This document shows positions 39,933 to 49,829 of a stretch of DNA of 64,000 nt, in pieces. The stretch is from the NCBI RefSeq assembly GCF_001984105.1, contig NZ_MTQM01000007.1, forward strand, positions 1 through 64,000, given 5' to 3'. The notes beneath the pieces were generated by a model, which was not told where the DNA came from, ran no database searches, and saw nothing but the letters and a program-made list of their open reading frames with translations. This DNA comes from Microbacterium sp. CSI-V. Its GTDB lineage: Bacteria; Actinomycetota; Actinomycetes; Actinomycetales; Microbacteriaceae. The position numbers were made by a program, and so were the translations under genes. Position 1 is the stretch's first letter. Each line of letters starts with the position of its first letter.

Positions 39933-40984
39933 CAGGCGGGACGGCGGGCGGCCAGCTCGTCTGCGGCCGGAGCGGCGGTCGCGGCCGGAGCGCCGATACC
40001 GAGCTTGCCCTTGATCTTCGACTCGATCTCGGCCGCGACATCGGCGTTCTTGATCAGGAAGTTGCGGGCGTTCTCTTTGCCCTGCCCGAGCTGCTCGCCG
40101 TCGTACGTGTACCAGGCGCCCGACTTCTTCACGATGCCGTGCTCGACACCGAAGTCGATCAGGCTTCCCTCGCGCGAGATGCCCACGCCGTAGAGGATGT
40201 CGAACTCGGCCTGCTTGAAGGGCGGCGCCATCTTGTTCTTGACGACCTTGACGCGAGTGCGGTTACCGACCGCCTCGGTACCGTCCTTGAGGGTCTCGAT
40301 TCGACGGATGTCGAGACGGACCGACGCGTAGAACTTCAGCGCCTTACCACCGGCGGTGGTCTCGGGCGAGCCGAAGAACACGCCGATCTTCTCGCGCAGC
40401 TGGTTGATGAAGATCGCGGTCGTCTTGGTGGTGTTCAACCCACCGGTGAGCTTTCGCAGGGCCTGCGACATCAGGCGAGCCTGCAGACCCACGTGCGAGT
40501 CGCCCATCTCACCCTTGATCTCGGCTTCGGGGACGAGCGCCGCCACGGAGTCGATGACCACGAGGTCGATGGCACCGGAACGGATCAGCATGTCGGCGAT
40601 CTCGAGCGCCTGCTCACCCGTGTCGGGCTGCGAGACGAGGAGGGCGTCGATGTCGACCCCGAGCTTCTTCGCGTACTCGGGATCGAGCGCGTGCTCGGCG
40701 TCGATGAACGCCGCGATACCGCCCGCACGCTGTGCATTGGCGATGGCGTGGAGGGTCAGCGTGGTCTTACCCGAGGACTCCGGGCCGTAGATCTCGATGA
40801 TGCGACCGCGGGGAAGACCGCCGATGCCGAGGGCCACGTCGAGGGCGACCGAGCCGGTGGGGATGGTCTCGATCGGGGCGCGCTCGTCGCTGCCCAGTCG
40901 CATGACCGAGCCCTTTCCGAACTGCCGGTCGATCTGGGCGAGGGCCGATTCGAGGGCCTTCTCGCGCTCTGCGGGTGAGGGCAT
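39932..40984 (-). CDS. recA: recombinase A
   Basis: Strand-exchange ATPase and LexA co-protease. Walker A GPESSGKT is at 67-74; other core motifs include [20 protein letters not shown] and [14 protein letters not shown]. No intein. Length 350 with the usual acidic/Ala-rich tail. AGAAAGAAG precedes the ATG. Its promoter overlaps an exact SOS box 185 bases upstream. Confidence 0.98.
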   Translation of the reverse strand: MPSPAEREKALESALAQIDRQFGKGSVMRLGSDERAPIETIPTGSVALDVALGIGGLPRGRIIEIYGPESSGKTTLTLHAIANAQRAGGIAAFIDAEHALDPEYAKKLGVDIDALLVSQPDTGEQALEIADMLIRSGAIDLVVIDSVAALVPEAEIKGEMGDSHVGLQARLMSQALRKLTGGLNTTKTTAIFINQLREKIGVFFGSPETTAGGKALKFYASVRLDIRRIETLKDGTEAVGNRTRVKVVKNKMAPPFKQAEFDILYGVGISREGSLIDFGVEHGIVKKSGAWYTYDGEQLGQGKENARNFLIKNADVAAEIESKIKGKLGIGAPAATAAPAADELAARRPA

Positions 40985-41168
40985 GACGTCTTCTTTCTTC
41001 TCGCGATCCGTCGCCTATAGGCTGTCGTGCTCCCCTCCGACGGAGGGGATGCCCGACAAGGCGTTCAGAGTGTCGTTCGACATCGATCACGTTAGGGAGG
41101 GCCTCCGACATCGACGGAGGAAACCCCGGCTTCTGTGGACGAGAACGCCCGAAACTCCGATGTGCAGG
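40985..41168 (-). promoter_or_regulatory. recA 5-prime leader with GC hairpins
   Basis: Transcription from TAGGCT (41169-41174, minus strand) would give a leader of about 178 bases. It holds CCCCTCC-GTC-GGAGGGG and CCTCCG-N7-CGGAGG stems. The stretch 40985-41296 otherwise holds no gene I can support. Confidence 0.45.
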
Positions 41169-41182
41169 AGCCTACGCCGAAA

Positions 41183-41198
41183 TCGAACGAAGATTCGA
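41183..41198. promoter_or_regulatory. SOS (LexA) box of recA
   Basis: On the minus strand TCGAATCTTCGTTCGA, an exact TCGAA-N6-TTCGA, lies right upstream of the -10 box TAGGCT (41169-41174) and would cover the -35 region. Confidence 0.8.
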
Positions 41199-41296
41199 TG
41201 ACACGCCGTGCGGCGCGTCGCGACACCCGAAGACGTGCCGGTCGTCGGCGAGGGCGCGCGCCGCCCGCGACGCGGCTCGTCAGACCCGAGGCGCGA

Positions 41297-41521
41297 TCAC
41301 CGGCGCCGTGGGTCGAGACGACCGACGCCGTACCGCCGCTCGGCAGGGACGTCCGTCTCCTCGCACAGCGCGAGCCACACGTCGCGCGGGTCGACGCCGG
41401 CGGCGAGGGCGTCCGCACTCGTGCGTCCGCCCACGGACGTCAGCACGAGGTCGGTCATCAGGGAACCGCCGCGCGCGCCGAACTCGTCGGCGACCGCGCG
41501 ATCGAATTCGCTACGTCGCAT
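41297..41521 (-). CDS. DUF3046 family protein
   Basis: A 74-residue protein with the pattern SEFDRAVADEFG, then LTSVGGRTSADALAAGVDPR and DVWLALCEETDVP, the DUF3046 signature found next to recA and clgR in Actinobacteria. Function unknown. It begins nine bases after the clgR stop and is probably co-transcribed with clgR. Confidence 0.87.
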   Translation of the reverse strand: MRRSEFDRAVADEFGARGGSLMTDLVLTSVGGRTSADALAAGVDPRDVWLALCEETDVPAERRYGVGRLDPRRR

Positions 41522-41530
41522 TACGCGGGA

Positions 41531-41839
41531 TCAGTGCAGGGAGAGCTCGGGCTCGACCGCTGCCACCAGGTCGTCGGGAACGACGTCGGGGAAGCTCTGC
41601 AGACCTTCGAGGACCGACAGGCGGTCACCGACCTCGCGCATGATGGTGGAGATCGGCACGTCGAGGGCTTCGGCGACCGAGGCGAGGATCTCGCTGGACG
41701 CTTCCTTCTGGCCGCGCTCGACCTCGCTCAGGTAACCGAGAGCCACACTCGCGCGGCTGGCGACCTGACGAAGGGTACGACCCTTCTGCTGGCGGAGCTC
41801 ACGCAGGACCTCGCCGATCTCTTGACGGACCAGGATCAT
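41531..41839 (-). CDS. clgR: XRE family regulator, ClgR type
   Basis: A 102-residue activator with a helix-turn-helix at about 20-60 (GRTLRQVASRASVALGYLSE) and the ClgR opening MILVRQEIGEVLR. ClgR activates clp protease genes and others in Streptomyces, Corynebacterium and Mycobacterium, and is itself degraded by Clp protease. The order ftsK-pgsA-cinA-clgR matches Mycobacterium. A perfect inverted repeat lies 44 bases upstream. Confidence 0.88.
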   Translation of the reverse strand: MILVRQEIGEVLRELRQQKGRTLRQVASRASVALGYLSEVERGQKEASSEILASVAEALDVPISTIMREVGDRLSVLEGLQSFPDVVPDDLVAAVEPELSLH

Positions 41840-41883
41840 GTGAACCCCTCCTCACTACCGATTCCTCCGCTGCCCGGGTGGAC

Positions 41884-41900
41884 AACGGTACAACACCGTT
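41884..41900. promoter_or_regulatory. inverted repeat upstream of clgR
   Basis: AACGGT (41884-41889) and ACCGTT (41895-41900) pair exactly around five bases, between the cinA stop and the clgR ATG. It may be an operator or a leader hairpin; it does not match the ClgR motif I remember. Confidence 0.4.
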
Positions 41901-41999
41901 TCAGGTCACCCTAATGCCGCGCGCTGGGCACTGGATGGGAATCGCTGGGAACAACTCGGATGTGTCATCATTTGTTCCCCTCGGCACGAGCGGAAGCGC

Positions 42000-42527
42000 T
42001 CACAGCGCGGCGAGGGCGCGACGGATGGCGATGTGCGTCGCCTCCCGGCGGATGCGGTCTCGGTTGCCCGCCAGCACGAGGGAGTCCACGCGCGTCCCGA
42101 GGGGCGTCGAGACGGCGATGTGCACCGTCCCGACCGGTTGCCCGTCCTGCGGGTCCGGACCGGCGACCCCGGTGGTGGCGATACCGACGTCGGCCGGGAT
42201 GCCGTCGTGTCCGAGGACGTCACGGACGCCCCGCGCCATCTGACGGGCGACGCGCGGATGTACGGCGCCGTGCGCCTCCAGGAGCGCGGGATCGACGCCG
42301 AGCACGCTCCGCTTCAGATCGGTCGCGTACGCCACGACTCCGCCCCGGACGGCGCGGGACGCACCCGGGATGTCGACGAGCGACGAGACGACCATGCCGC
42401 CGGTGAGCGACTCGGCGACGGCGACTGTCCAGCCGAGTTCGACGAGACGCTCGAGGAGTACGGCGGCGCTCTCGCGCGGGTCGCGCACGACGGTCTCGTC
42501 GAGGTCGTCGGGCACGCCGTCGATCAT
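42000..42527 (-). CDS. CinA C-terminal domain protein (nicotinamide-nucleotide amidase)
   Basis: A 175-residue stand-alone form of the CinA amidase domain (PncC), which turns NMN into nicotinate mononucleotide. WTVAVAESLTGGMV (about 33-46) holds the catalytic serine; TGVAGPDPQDGQPVGTV (about 118-134) is the second motif. The amino-terminal molybdopterin-like domain of full CinA is absent, which is usual here. The ATG overlaps the pgsA stop (ATGA). Confidence 0.9.
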   Translation of the reverse strand: MIDGVPDDLDETVVRDPRESAAVLLERLVELGWTVAVAESLTGGMVVSSLVDIPGASRAVRGGVVAYATDLKRSVLGVDPALLEAHGAVHPRVARQMARGVRDVLGHDGIPADVGIATTGVAGPDPQDGQPVGTVHIAVSTPLGTRVDSLVLAGNRDRIRREATHIAIRRALAAL

Positions 42528-43111
42528 CGGCCGCCTCGCCGTGCGCGCGCCCCGCGAACCTCCGAGACGACGTAGTCGATGCCCGACGCGATGGTGAGGG
42601 CCACCGCGATGGTCATCGTCACCACCCCGGCCCACCACACGGTCGACTGCCAGACGGCGGCATCCGACAGGGATGCCAGCGGCAGGAGCGCGATCGAGAG
42701 CGCCACGGCTTGCGCCACGGTCTTGAGCTTGCCCATCCAGGCGGCGGCGAGCACGTGGTCGCTGACGACCATGAAGCGGTAGACGGTGATGCCGATCTCG
42801 CGGACCAGAACGACGATCGTCACCCACCAGTCCAGCTCGCCGAGGATCGACAACCCGACGAACGCGACGCCGGTGAGCGCCTTGTCGGCGATCGGATCGA
42901 GGAGCTTCCCGAGGTCGCTGACGATGTCGAACCGGCGCGCGATGTACCCGTCGACGCCGTCCGTGGCGATCGCCACAATGAAGACGATGCCCGCAGCCCA
43001 ACGGAGCCCTCCCCCGGCCCCCGCGTCCGCGAGCAGCAGCCACAGGAAGACCGGCGCACACAGGATCCGCGCGATCGTGATCGCGTTGGGAAGCTGCGGG
43101 TGCACGGCCAT
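42524..43111 (-). CDS. pgsA: CDP-diacylglycerol--glycerol-3-phosphate 3-phosphatidyltransferase
   Basis: Membrane enzyme that makes phosphatidylglycerol phosphate. The CDP-alcohol phosphotransferase motif is DGVDGYIARRFD-N5-GKLLDPIADK (about 47-72), with all aspartates present. Length 195, about five membrane segments. The ATG shares a base with the ftsK stop (TGATG). Other CDP-alcohol transferases are possible, but synteny with ftsK and cinA favours PgsA. Confidence 0.92.
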   Translation of the reverse strand: MAVHPQLPNAITIARILCAPVFLWLLLADAGAGGGLRWAAGIVFIVAIATDGVDGYIARRFDIVSDLGKLLDPIADKALTGVAFVGLSILGELDWWVTIVVLVREIGITVYRFMVVSDHVLAAAWMGKLKTVAQAVALSIALLPLASLSDAAVWQSTVWWAGVVTMTIAVALTIASGIDYVVSEVRGARARRGGR

Positions 43112-45810
43112 CAGTCGCGTCCCGTCAGTTGCCAGGCGTCTTCGGAGTCCTCGTCGTCACCGACGACGGGAAGACCGTCGAACTGTGCCTCGACGGCATC
43201 CGGACCGTAGCGGTCGTCGTCGCCGCCGGCGGGCGGATCCTCGCCGCGCAGGCGGGCGAGGACGGCCGGAAGCTGCTCGTTCGTGACGAGGACGTCGCGG
43301 GCCTTGGAACCCTCCGACGGCCCGACGATCTCGCGCGACTCGAGGAGGTCCATGAGGCGCCCGGCCTTCGCGAAACCGACGCGGAGCTTGCGCTGCAGCA
43401 TCGAGGTCGACCCGAACTGGGTCGAGACCACCAGCTCTGCGGCCGCTAGGAGCAGCTCCAGATCGTCGCCGATGTCGGCGTCGATCTCCTTCTTCTCGGC
43501 CGCCGCCTGCACATCGGAGCGGTACTCGGGACGCGCCTGCTGCGTCACGTGGGCCACGACGCGCTCGATCTCCTGTTCGCTCACCCACGCACCCTGCACG
43601 CGCAGGGCCTTGGACGCACCCATGGGCAGGAACAGGCCGTCGCCCTGCCCGATGAGACGGTCGGCGCCCGGCTGGTCGAGGATGACACGCGAATCGGTGA
43701 CGCTCGTCACCGCGAACGCCAGACGCGAGGGCACGTTGGCCTTGATGAGACCCGTGACGACGTCGACGGAGGGGCGCTGAGTCGCGAGGACGAGGTGGAT
43801 GCCGCTGGCGCGGGCCAGCTGCGTGATGCGGACGATCGAGTCCTCGACGTCGCGCGGGGCGACCATCATGAGGTCGGCGAGCTCGTCGACGACGACCAGC
43901 AGGTACGGGTAGGGCTTGAGCACGCGCTCGCTGCCCGCCGGGAGCTGGATCTCGCCCGCGACGACCGCTCGGTTGAAGTCGTCGATGTGACGGAAGCCGA
44001 ACGACGCGAGATCGTCGTATCGCATATCCATCTCTTTCACGACCCACTGGAGCGCCTCGGCGGCCTTCTTGGGGTTGGTGATGATGGGGGTGATCAGGTG
44101 CGGCACGCCGGCGTAAGACGTGAGCTCGACGCGCTTCGGGTCGATGAGGACCATTCGCACCTCGGACGGCTTCGCCCGCATGAGGAGGCTCGTGATCATC
44201 GAGTTCACGAAGCTCGACTTGCCGGAGCCCGTGGACCCCGCGACGAGGAGGTGAGGCATCTTCGCGAGGTTCGCGACCACGAAGCCGCCGCCCACGTCCT
44301 TGCCGACACCGATCGTCATCGGGTGCGTCGAGGTGGTCGCGGCATCCGATCGGAGGATGTCGCCGAGCGTCACGATCTCGCGGTCGGCGTTGGGGATCTC
44401 GACGCCGATCGCGCTCTTGCCGGGGATCGGCGCGAGGATGCGCACCTCGTTGGAGGCGACGGCGTAGGCGATGTTGTTGGTCAGTGCGGTGATCCGCTCG
44501 ACCTTGACGCCCGGTCCGACCTCGATCTCGTACTGGGTAACGGTCGGACCGCGGGAGAACCCCGTGACGCGTGCGTCGACCTTGAACTGCTCCATGACGC
44601 TCTCGATGGCGGCGACGACCGCGTCGTTCGCGGCGGAGCGCGCCTTGGGCGGCGTCCCCGCGGCGAGGGCGGCGACCGACGGCAGCCGGTAGTTCGCGGA
44701 CGGCGGGAGCCCCGCGTTGTCACCGCCGAGGCCGGAGATGCCGGGGAGGTCGTCGTCGGGTTCGTCGACGGTCGGAGAATCGTCGTGGAGCCCGCGCCCG
44801 GTGGCGACGCCGGCCAGGGCACCCGGGTCGATGATCTCGGTGAGCGCGTCGGGTGCGGGTGGCATCGGCGGGCGAGCGGGCGGGGCCGCCGGCGGGGCCG
44901 CGGGAGCAGAGGGCGCGACGAAGGCGGACTCGAATCCCCCCTGGGTGGTGCCGGGTGAGAGCAGTGTCGTCAGGTCGTCGGAGCCGAGGTCGCCATCGAC
45001 GTCCTCTTCGCGGCCGGACTTGTTCCTCCGCCACCAGGGCAACGACTTCTCGCCGGGCGTGTCGTCTTCGGCATCCACCGGCAGGACCGCCGTCGTCGCA
45101 TCCTTCTCGACACGCTCGGCGCCGAACATCCAGGCGTACAGGTCGCCGAGGCGCTGGACGATGCGGTTCGGCGGGGTCTTCGTGAGGATCAGGACGCTCA
45201 GGACCGTCAGGAGCGACAGCGCGATGTACGCACCGACGTCCTTGAGCACGAACGCGAGCGGCTCGCCGCTCAGCCAGCCGGCCAGACCGCCCGCGAGACT
45301 GAGAGTGGGGAGCCCGGCGCTCGGAGCCGGGCGTCCGCCGGCGACGTGGCAGAACCCGGCCATCGAGATGACGAAGAGCGCGAAGCCGATACCGATTCGC
45401 CCGTTGTCGTGCACGGACGACGGGTGCCGGAACAACCACCCCGCCAGGAGCAGCAACAGCACCGGGAACACGAAGGCCACACGGCCGATGAGTCCGCCGA
45501 AGCTGTAGGCACTGATCGCCGCGGCGACCTCGGTGCCGATGAAGAACCATTCGACCACCGCACCGAGTACGGCGAGGAGGACGAGGAGGAACGGGAAACC
45601 GTCGCGACGCTGGTCGCGTTCGAGGGTCTCGGGGCCGAAGACGCGGAACATGCCGCCGACCCCGTGGGCCAACGCGGTCCAGGCGCGGACGGCGACGGGC
45701 GGCCTGTCGGGCTCGTCGACGTAGCGCTTGGGCGCGGGCGCCGACGCTTTCGGTCGCGCCTGTCCCTTGGCGGGGGCGCGACCGCCGGACGTGGACGTAC
45801 TGCGGGGCAT
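43111..45810 (-). CDS. ftsK: DNA translocase FtsK
   Basis: An 899-residue motor that moves chromosome ends through the septum. The amino terminus has four membrane segments (about 75-230), a Pro/Ala-rich linker (about 260-430), and the ATPase with Walker [11 protein letters not shown] (about 529-538) and DELADLM (about 650); the carboxy-terminal winged-helix gamma domain includes GPSEGSKAR near the end. GGAGGA and TACCGT (45817-45822, minus strand) both lie just before the ATG, so it could be read leaderless. Confidence 0.95.
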   Translation of the reverse strand: MPRSTSTSGGRAPAKGQARPKASAPAPKRYVDEPDRPPVAVRAWTALAHGVGGMFRVFGPETLERDQRRDGFPFLLVLLAVLGAVVEWFFIGTEVAAAISAYSFGGLIGRVAFVFPVLLLLLAGWLFRHPSSVHDNGRIGIGFALFVISMAGFCHVAGGRPAPSAGLPTLSLAGGLAGWLSGEPLAFVLKDVGAYIALSLLTVLSVLILTKTPPNRIVQRLGDLYAWMFGAERVEKDATTAVLPVDAEDDTPGEKSLPWWRRNKSGREEDVDGDLGSDDLTTLLSPGTTQGGFESAFVAPSAPAAPPAAPPARPPMPPAPDALTEIIDPGALAGVATGRGLHDDSPTVDEPDDDLPGISGLGGDNAGLPPSANYRLPSVAALAAGTPPKARSAANDAVVAAIESVMEQFKVDARVTGFSRGPTVTQYEIEVGPGVKVERITALTNNIAYAVASNEVRILAPIPGKSAIGVEIPNADREIVTLGDILRSDAATTSTHPMTIGVGKDVGGGFVVANLAKMPHLLVAGSTGSGKSSFVNSMITSLLMRAKPSEVRMVLIDPKRVELTSYAGVPHLITPIITNPKKAAEALQWVVKEMDMRYDDLASFGFRHIDDFNRAVVAGEIQLPAGSERVLKPYPYLLVVVDELADLMMVAPRDVEDSIVRITQLARASGIHLVLATQRPSVDVVTGLIKANVPSRLAFAVTSVTDSRVILDQPGADRLIGQGDGLFLPMGASKALRVQGAWVSEQEIERVVAHVTQQARPEYRSDVQAAAEKKEIDADIGDDLELLLAAAELVVSTQFGSTSMLQRKLRVGFAKAGRLMDLLESREIVGPSEGSKARDVLVTNEQLPAVLARLRGEDPPAGGDDDRYGPDAVEAQFDGLPVVGDDEDSEDAWQLTGRD

Positions 45811-45816
45811 TCCTCC

Positions 45817-45822
45817 ACGGTA
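45817..45822 (-). promoter_or_regulatory. -10 box close to the ftsK start
   Basis: TACCGT on the minus strand, six bases before the ATG; the six bases themselves are GGAGGA, a ribosome-binding sequence at unusually short range. Confidence 0.4.
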
Positions 45823-45884
45823 GGCCGAGCTCCCGACATTCGCAGGGACCGACGCGGGGTTCGAGACCGGACCGATACCGCGGT

Positions 45885-46376
45885 TCAGCGCAGCGTCTTC
45901 ACCATGACGTCGCGTCCCTGCCCCGCTCGGGTGACCGCGAAGCCCTCGGTGCGGTAGAACGTGCGGGCGAAATTGTCGCGCTCCACGCTGAGACTGATGC
46001 GCGAATAGCCCTGATCCCGGGCGTGGGCGACGAGACGCTGCAGGAGAGCCCGTCCGACTCCATGGGCCCGCCACACCGGACGCACGCCGATGATGAGCTC
46101 GGGGACGCCGGTGCCGACCCAGCCGAAGCCGGGCTCGCTGCGCGGCAGCATGCGGTACCAGGCCGCGCCGATCGCCTCGCCCGCGGGCGATTCGGCCACG
46201 AAACCCGCGTCGCCCGGTCGCTGCCACCCCGCGACGTACCGCTGATGGTCGGGGCTGCTGAGCACCTCATGACGCGGTCGGACGCTGCCGGCGCGCCAGT
46301 TCGCGGCTTCCACGGTCATGTCGGCGAGGAACGCGCCGTCGGACGGGAGAGCCGCGCGGATCGGGATGGCGGGCAT
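45885..46376 (-). CDS. GNAT family N-acetyltransferase
   Basis: A 163-residue acetyltransferase. [20 protein letters not shown] (about 93-112) is the acetyl-CoA-binding motif, and [15 protein letters not shown] (about 139-153) the final strand-helix. TATCAT (46383-46388, minus strand) ends six bases before the ATG, suggesting a leaderless mRNA. Substrate unknown. Confidence 0.82.
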   Translation of the reverse strand: MPAIPIRAALPSDGAFLADMTVEAANWRAGSVRPRHEVLSSPDHQRYVAGWQRPGDAGFVAESPAGEAIGAAWYRMLPRSEPGFGWVGTGVPELIIGVRPVWRAHGVGRALLQRLVAHARDQGYSRISLSVERDNFARTFYRTEGFAVTRAGQGRDVMVKTLR

Positions 46377-46410
46377 GCCCGCATGATACCGATCCGCGCG
46401 GCGCGTCCGT

Positions 46411-46444
46411 GGGTCCGCTCCCCCGGCGGAGGGAGAGCGGGCCC
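46411..46444 (-). terminator. rnj terminator
   Basis: GGGTCCGCTC (46411-46420) and GAGCGGGCCC (46435-46444) are complementary with one mismatch. It lies just past the rnj stop on the minus strand and also between it and the GNAT gene. Confidence 0.5.
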
Positions 46445-46448
46445 GGGG

Positions 46449-48125
46449 TCATGCCTCGATGACGAGGGGCACGATCATGGGGCGTCGACGCAGCGACTGG
46501 TTCACCCAGCGACCGATCGTGCGACGCACCACCTGCGACAGCGCATGCGTGTCGCGCACGCCCGACTGGGCGGCCTCGGCCAGAGCGGCGGCGATCTTCG
46601 GCTTGACGCTCTCGAACACCGCGGCATCCTCCGCGAACCCGCGGGCATGCACCTCGGGACCGGAGATGATCTTGCCGGTCTGGCGGTCGACGACCACGAT
46701 CACCGAGATGAACCCCTCCTCGCCCAGGATGCGGCGGTCCTTCAGGTCGGCATCCGTGATCTCGCCCACCGACGAGCCGTCGACATAGACGAAACCGATG
46801 TCCAGCTGACCCACCACCTCGGCGCGGCCATCGCGGAGATCGACCACCGTGCCGTTCTCGCCCAGGATGGTCCGGTCGGCGGGGATCCCCGTCTCCTGCG
46901 CCAGCTTCGCGTTGGCCATCAGGTGACGGAACTCGCCATGGACGGGCAGCACGTTCTTGGGCTTCAGGATGTTGTAGCAGTAGAGCAGCTCGCCCGCCGC
47001 CGCGTGACCCGAGACGTGCACCTTCGCGTTGCCCTTATGCACGACGGTCGCGCCGAGCTTCGTGAGCCCGTCGATGACACGGTAGACGGCGTTCTCGTTC
47101 CCGGGGATGAGGCTGGATGCCAGGATCACGGTGTCACCCTCGCCGGGCTCGATCGCGTGGTCGAGGTTCGCCATGCGGCTGAGCACGGCCATCGGCTCGC
47201 CCTGCGAACCCGTCGACATGTAGACGATCTTGTCGTCGGGCAGGTCGCGCGCCTTCTTGTAGTCGATCAGCACGCCGTCCGGGACGTTCAGATAGCCGAG
47301 GTCGGCGGCGATGCCCATGTTGCGCACCATGCTGCGCCCGAGGAGCGCGACCCGGCGGCCGTTGGCGTGCGCGGCGTCCAGAACCTGCTGCACCCGGTGC
47401 ACGTGGCTCGAGAAGCTCGCCACGACGACGCGACGGGGGGCACGGGCGATCACCTGGTCCAGGACCGGGCCGATCGCGCGCTCCGTCGGCGTGAAGCCGG
47501 GGACGTCGGCGTTCGTCGAGTCGACGAGGAAGAGGTCGACGCCCTCCTCGCCCAGGCGCGCGAACGCACGGAGGTCGGTGATCCGACCGTCGAGAGGCAG
47601 CTGATCCATCTTGAAGTCGCCGGTGGCCAGCACGAGACCGGCGGGCGTGCGAATCGCCACGGCCAAGGCATCCGGGATCGAGTGGTTCACCGCGACGAAC
47701 TCGAGGTCGAAGGGACCCACCTGCTCGCGCTGCCCCTCCTTCACCGTGAGCGTGTACGGCCGGATCCGGTGCTCCTTGAGCTTCGCCTCGATGAGGGCGA
47801 GCGTCAGGCCGGACCCGATGAGGGGGATGTCGTTCTTGAGCTTGAGGAGGTACGGGACGGCCCCGATGTGGTCCTCGTGCCCGTGGGTCAGCACGACGCC
47901 GACGATGTCGTCGAGGCGGTGCCGGATCGGCTCGAAGTCCGGCAGGATCAGGTCGACACCCGGCTGGTGCTCCTCGGGGAACAGCACGCCGCAGTCGACG
48001 ATGAGGAGCTTCCCCTCGAACTCGAACACGGTCATGTTGCGACCGACCTCGCCGAGGCCGCCGAGCGGGACCACGCGCAGGGTTCCCGGAGCGAGAGTGG
48101 GGGGATCGTAAACGGTCGTGGGCAT
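46449..48125 (-). CDS. rnj: ribonuclease J
   Basis: Beta-CASP metallo-beta-lactamase nuclease with endo- and 5-prime exonuclease activity in mRNA and rRNA processing. The metal motif HGHEDH is at 81-86; beta-CASP and carboxy-terminal domains follow (STGSQGEP, about 302-309). Length 558. It lies 77 bases after dapA, the usual dapA-rnj pair of this group, so both are probably one transcript. Confidence 0.95.
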   Translation of the reverse strand: MPTTVYDPPTLAPGTLRVVPLGGLGEVGRNMTVFEFEGKLLIVDCGVLFPEEHQPGVDLILPDFEPIRHRLDDIVGVVLTHGHEDHIGAVPYLLKLKNDIPLIGSGLTLALIEAKLKEHRIRPYTLTVKEGQREQVGPFDLEFVAVNHSIPDALAVAIRTPAGLVLATGDFKMDQLPLDGRITDLRAFARLGEEGVDLFLVDSTNADVPGFTPTERAIGPVLDQVIARAPRRVVVASFSSHVHRVQQVLDAAHANGRRVALLGRSMVRNMGIAADLGYLNVPDGVLIDYKKARDLPDDKIVYMSTGSQGEPMAVLSRMANLDHAIEPGEGDTVILASSLIPGNENAVYRVIDGLTKLGATVVHKGNAKVHVSGHAAAGELLYCYNILKPKNVLPVHGEFRHLMANAKLAQETGIPADRTILGENGTVVDLRDGRAEVVGQLDIGFVYVDGSSVGEITDADLKDRRILGEEGFISVIVVVDRQTGKIISGPEVHARGFAEDAAVFESVKPKIAAALAEAAQSGVRDTHALSQVVRRTIGRWVNQSLRRRPMIVPLVIEA

Positions 48126-48202
48126 ATGGTGCCTCCTCGGACGCCGCCCTGCGGCATCCCTTCGTGTGGCGTCCCTGGCCGCGGTTCGGCGGACGCCGAT
48201 GC

Positions 48203-49180
48203 TTATCTCGTGGTGCCGTGCACCTTGGGCAGGGCACCGCCCGCCGCGGCGTTGCGGTCGGGACGGAAGTTGGAGAAGTCGGCGCCGGGCACGTCGCGGA
48301 CCAGCGCGAGCTCGTCCTCGATCGTCGCGGCCTCCCACTCCTCCGGACCCACCAGGGGCAGGCGGACGCGGGGGCTGCCGATGCGGCCGAGGCCGTGGAG
48401 GATGTACTTCGCCGCGACCGTTCCCGGCACGTGCGTCATCACCGCGCGGACGAGCGGTTCGAGGCGCTTGTGCTCGGCGGTGGCCGTGGCGAGGTCGCCG
48501 CGGTTCACGGCATCCACGATCGTCCGATACGGGGCGGCGGCGATGTTGGCGGTCACACCGATGAGTCCCGAGGCTCCGATCGACAGGTGCGGCAGGACGT
48601 TGGCGTCGTCGCCGGAGAAGTACAGGAGGTCGGTCTGGTTCAGCACGCGGCTGACCTCGCTGAAGTCGCCCTTGGCGTCCTTCACGGCGAGGATGTTCGG
48701 GTGCTTCGCGAGACGCAGGATCGTCTCGTACTTGATCTCGACGCCCGTGCGACCGGGGATGTCGTAGAGGATCACCGGGAGGTCCGTCGCATCGGCGACG
48801 AGCCGGAAGTGGGTCAGGATGCCGGCCTGGGTGGGCTTGTTGTAGTACGGCGTGACGATCATGATGCCGTCGGCGCCGGCCTTCTCGCTGGCCTTGTACA
48901 GCTCGATCGCGTGCGCGGTCTCGTTCGAGCCGCCGCCGGTGATGATCTTCGCGCGACCGGCCGCCACGTCTTTGCCGACCTCGACGAGACGGAGCTTCTC
49001 CGGGTCGGTGAGCGTCGACGTCTCGCCGGTGGTGCCCGTGACGACGACACCGTCGGCGCCGGCGCTCACGACGTCGTCGATGTGCTTCTCGACCGCGGGC
49101 CAATCGACCTCGCCGTCGGCCGTCATCGGGGTGACGAGCGCGACGAGCACCTGACCGAAGGGGTTGCCGGAGTGCGTCAT
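48203..49180 (-). CDS. dapA: 4-hydroxy-tetrahydrodipicolinate synthase
   Basis: Condenses pyruvate with aspartate semialdehyde, the first lysine-branch step. The Schiff-base lysine is K167 in LAVKDAKG, the catalytic tyrosine Y139 in ILYDIPGRTG, and TGTTGE is at 48-53. Length 325. TAACCT (49187-49192, minus strand) is six bases before the ATG. Confidence 0.95.
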   Translation of the reverse strand: MTHSGNPFGQVLVALVTPMTADGEVDWPAVEKHIDDVVSAGADGVVVTGTTGETSTLTDPEKLRLVEVGKDVAAGRAKIITGGGSNETAHAIELYKASEKAGADGIMIVTPYYNKPTQAGILTHFRLVADATDLPVILYDIPGRTGVEIKYETILRLAKHPNILAVKDAKGDFSEVSRVLNQTDLLYFSGDDANVLPHLSIGASGLIGVTANIAAAPYRTIVDAVNRGDLATATAEHKRLEPLVRAVMTHVPGTVAAKYILHGLGRIGSPRVRLPLVGPEEWEAATIEDELALVRDVPGADFSNFRPDRNAAAGGALPKVHGTTR

Positions 49181-49186
49181 GCTCTC

Positions 49187-49192
49187 AGGTTA
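49187..49192 (-). promoter_or_regulatory. -10 box for leaderless dapA
   Basis: TAACCT on the minus strand, six bases before the dapA ATG. Confidence 0.45.
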
Positions 49193-49279
49193 TCGGTTCG
49201 GCTCGCTCTCCCCCCGGTCCTGCGGCCCCGGTGGATGAACATCGTCCGACGCGGGTCGGGTCGGGGCGCGAGGTCGTCC

Positions 49280-49285
49280 TAGGCT
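49280..49285 (+). promoter_or_regulatory. -10 box for leaderless NUDIX gene
   Basis: TAGGCT on the plus strand, six bases before the ATG at 49292. Confidence 0.45.
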
Positions 49286-49291
49286 GACCGC

Positions 49292-49828
49292 ATGGCCTGG
49301 ACGACCCGCTCCACCCGCACCGTGTACGAGAACCGCTGGATCCGGGTGCGGGAGGACGAGGTCACGGGCCCGGACGGCGAGGGGATCTACGGCGTCGTCC
49401 GGATGCAGCAGCCCGCGGTCTTCGTCGTCGCCCTGGACGAGGACGATCGCGTCTGCCTCGTCGAGCTCGAGAGGTACACGACGGGCCGATCCCTGGAGGT
49501 CCCCGCCGGCGGCAGCGACGGCGAGGACCCGCTCGTCGCCGCCCAGCGGGAGCTGCTCGAGGAGACCGGTGTGACGGCCGCGACCTGGGAGCATCTGGGG
49601 CGCATGAACGCTCTCAACGGCATCGCCGAGGCGCCCGAACACGTCTACCTCGCGCGGGATCTCCGCATCGCGGATGCCACGTCCACGCAGCGCGAGGAGG
49701 GCATCGAGGCCGTGCGGTGGGTGCCCTTCGCGGAGGTGCTGGGCCTCATCGCCGACGGCGGGATCACGGACGGGGAGACGATCGCGGCGCTGGCCTTCGC
49801 CGGCATCCGTTCGGGTCGGTTCCGCTGA
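49292..49828 (+). CDS. NUDIX hydrolase, ADP-ribose pyrophosphatase-like
   Basis: A 178-residue enzyme with the Nudix box GGSDGEDPLVAAQRELLEET (about 73-92; G-x5-E-x7-REUxEE fits with the last E in EETGV). The preceding LEVPAG is the ADP-ribose pyrophosphatase look. It faces the divergent dapA and ends two bases from the convergent SDR gene. Leaderless start. Confidence 0.87.
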   Translation: MAWTTRSTRTVYENRWIRVREDEVTGPDGEGIYGVVRMQQPAVFVVALDEDDRVCLVELERYTTGRSLEVPAGGSDGEDPLVAAQRELLEETGVTAATWEHLGRMNALNGIAEAPEHVYLARDLRIADATSTQREEGIEAVRWVPFAEVLGLIADGGITDGETIAALAFAGIRSGRFR

Positions 49829-49829
49829 G

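Noticed and set aside
46023-48767. A 914-codon plus-strand open frame opposite rnj and dapA
   Set aside because: Antisense to two well-supported genes and of shadow-like composition.
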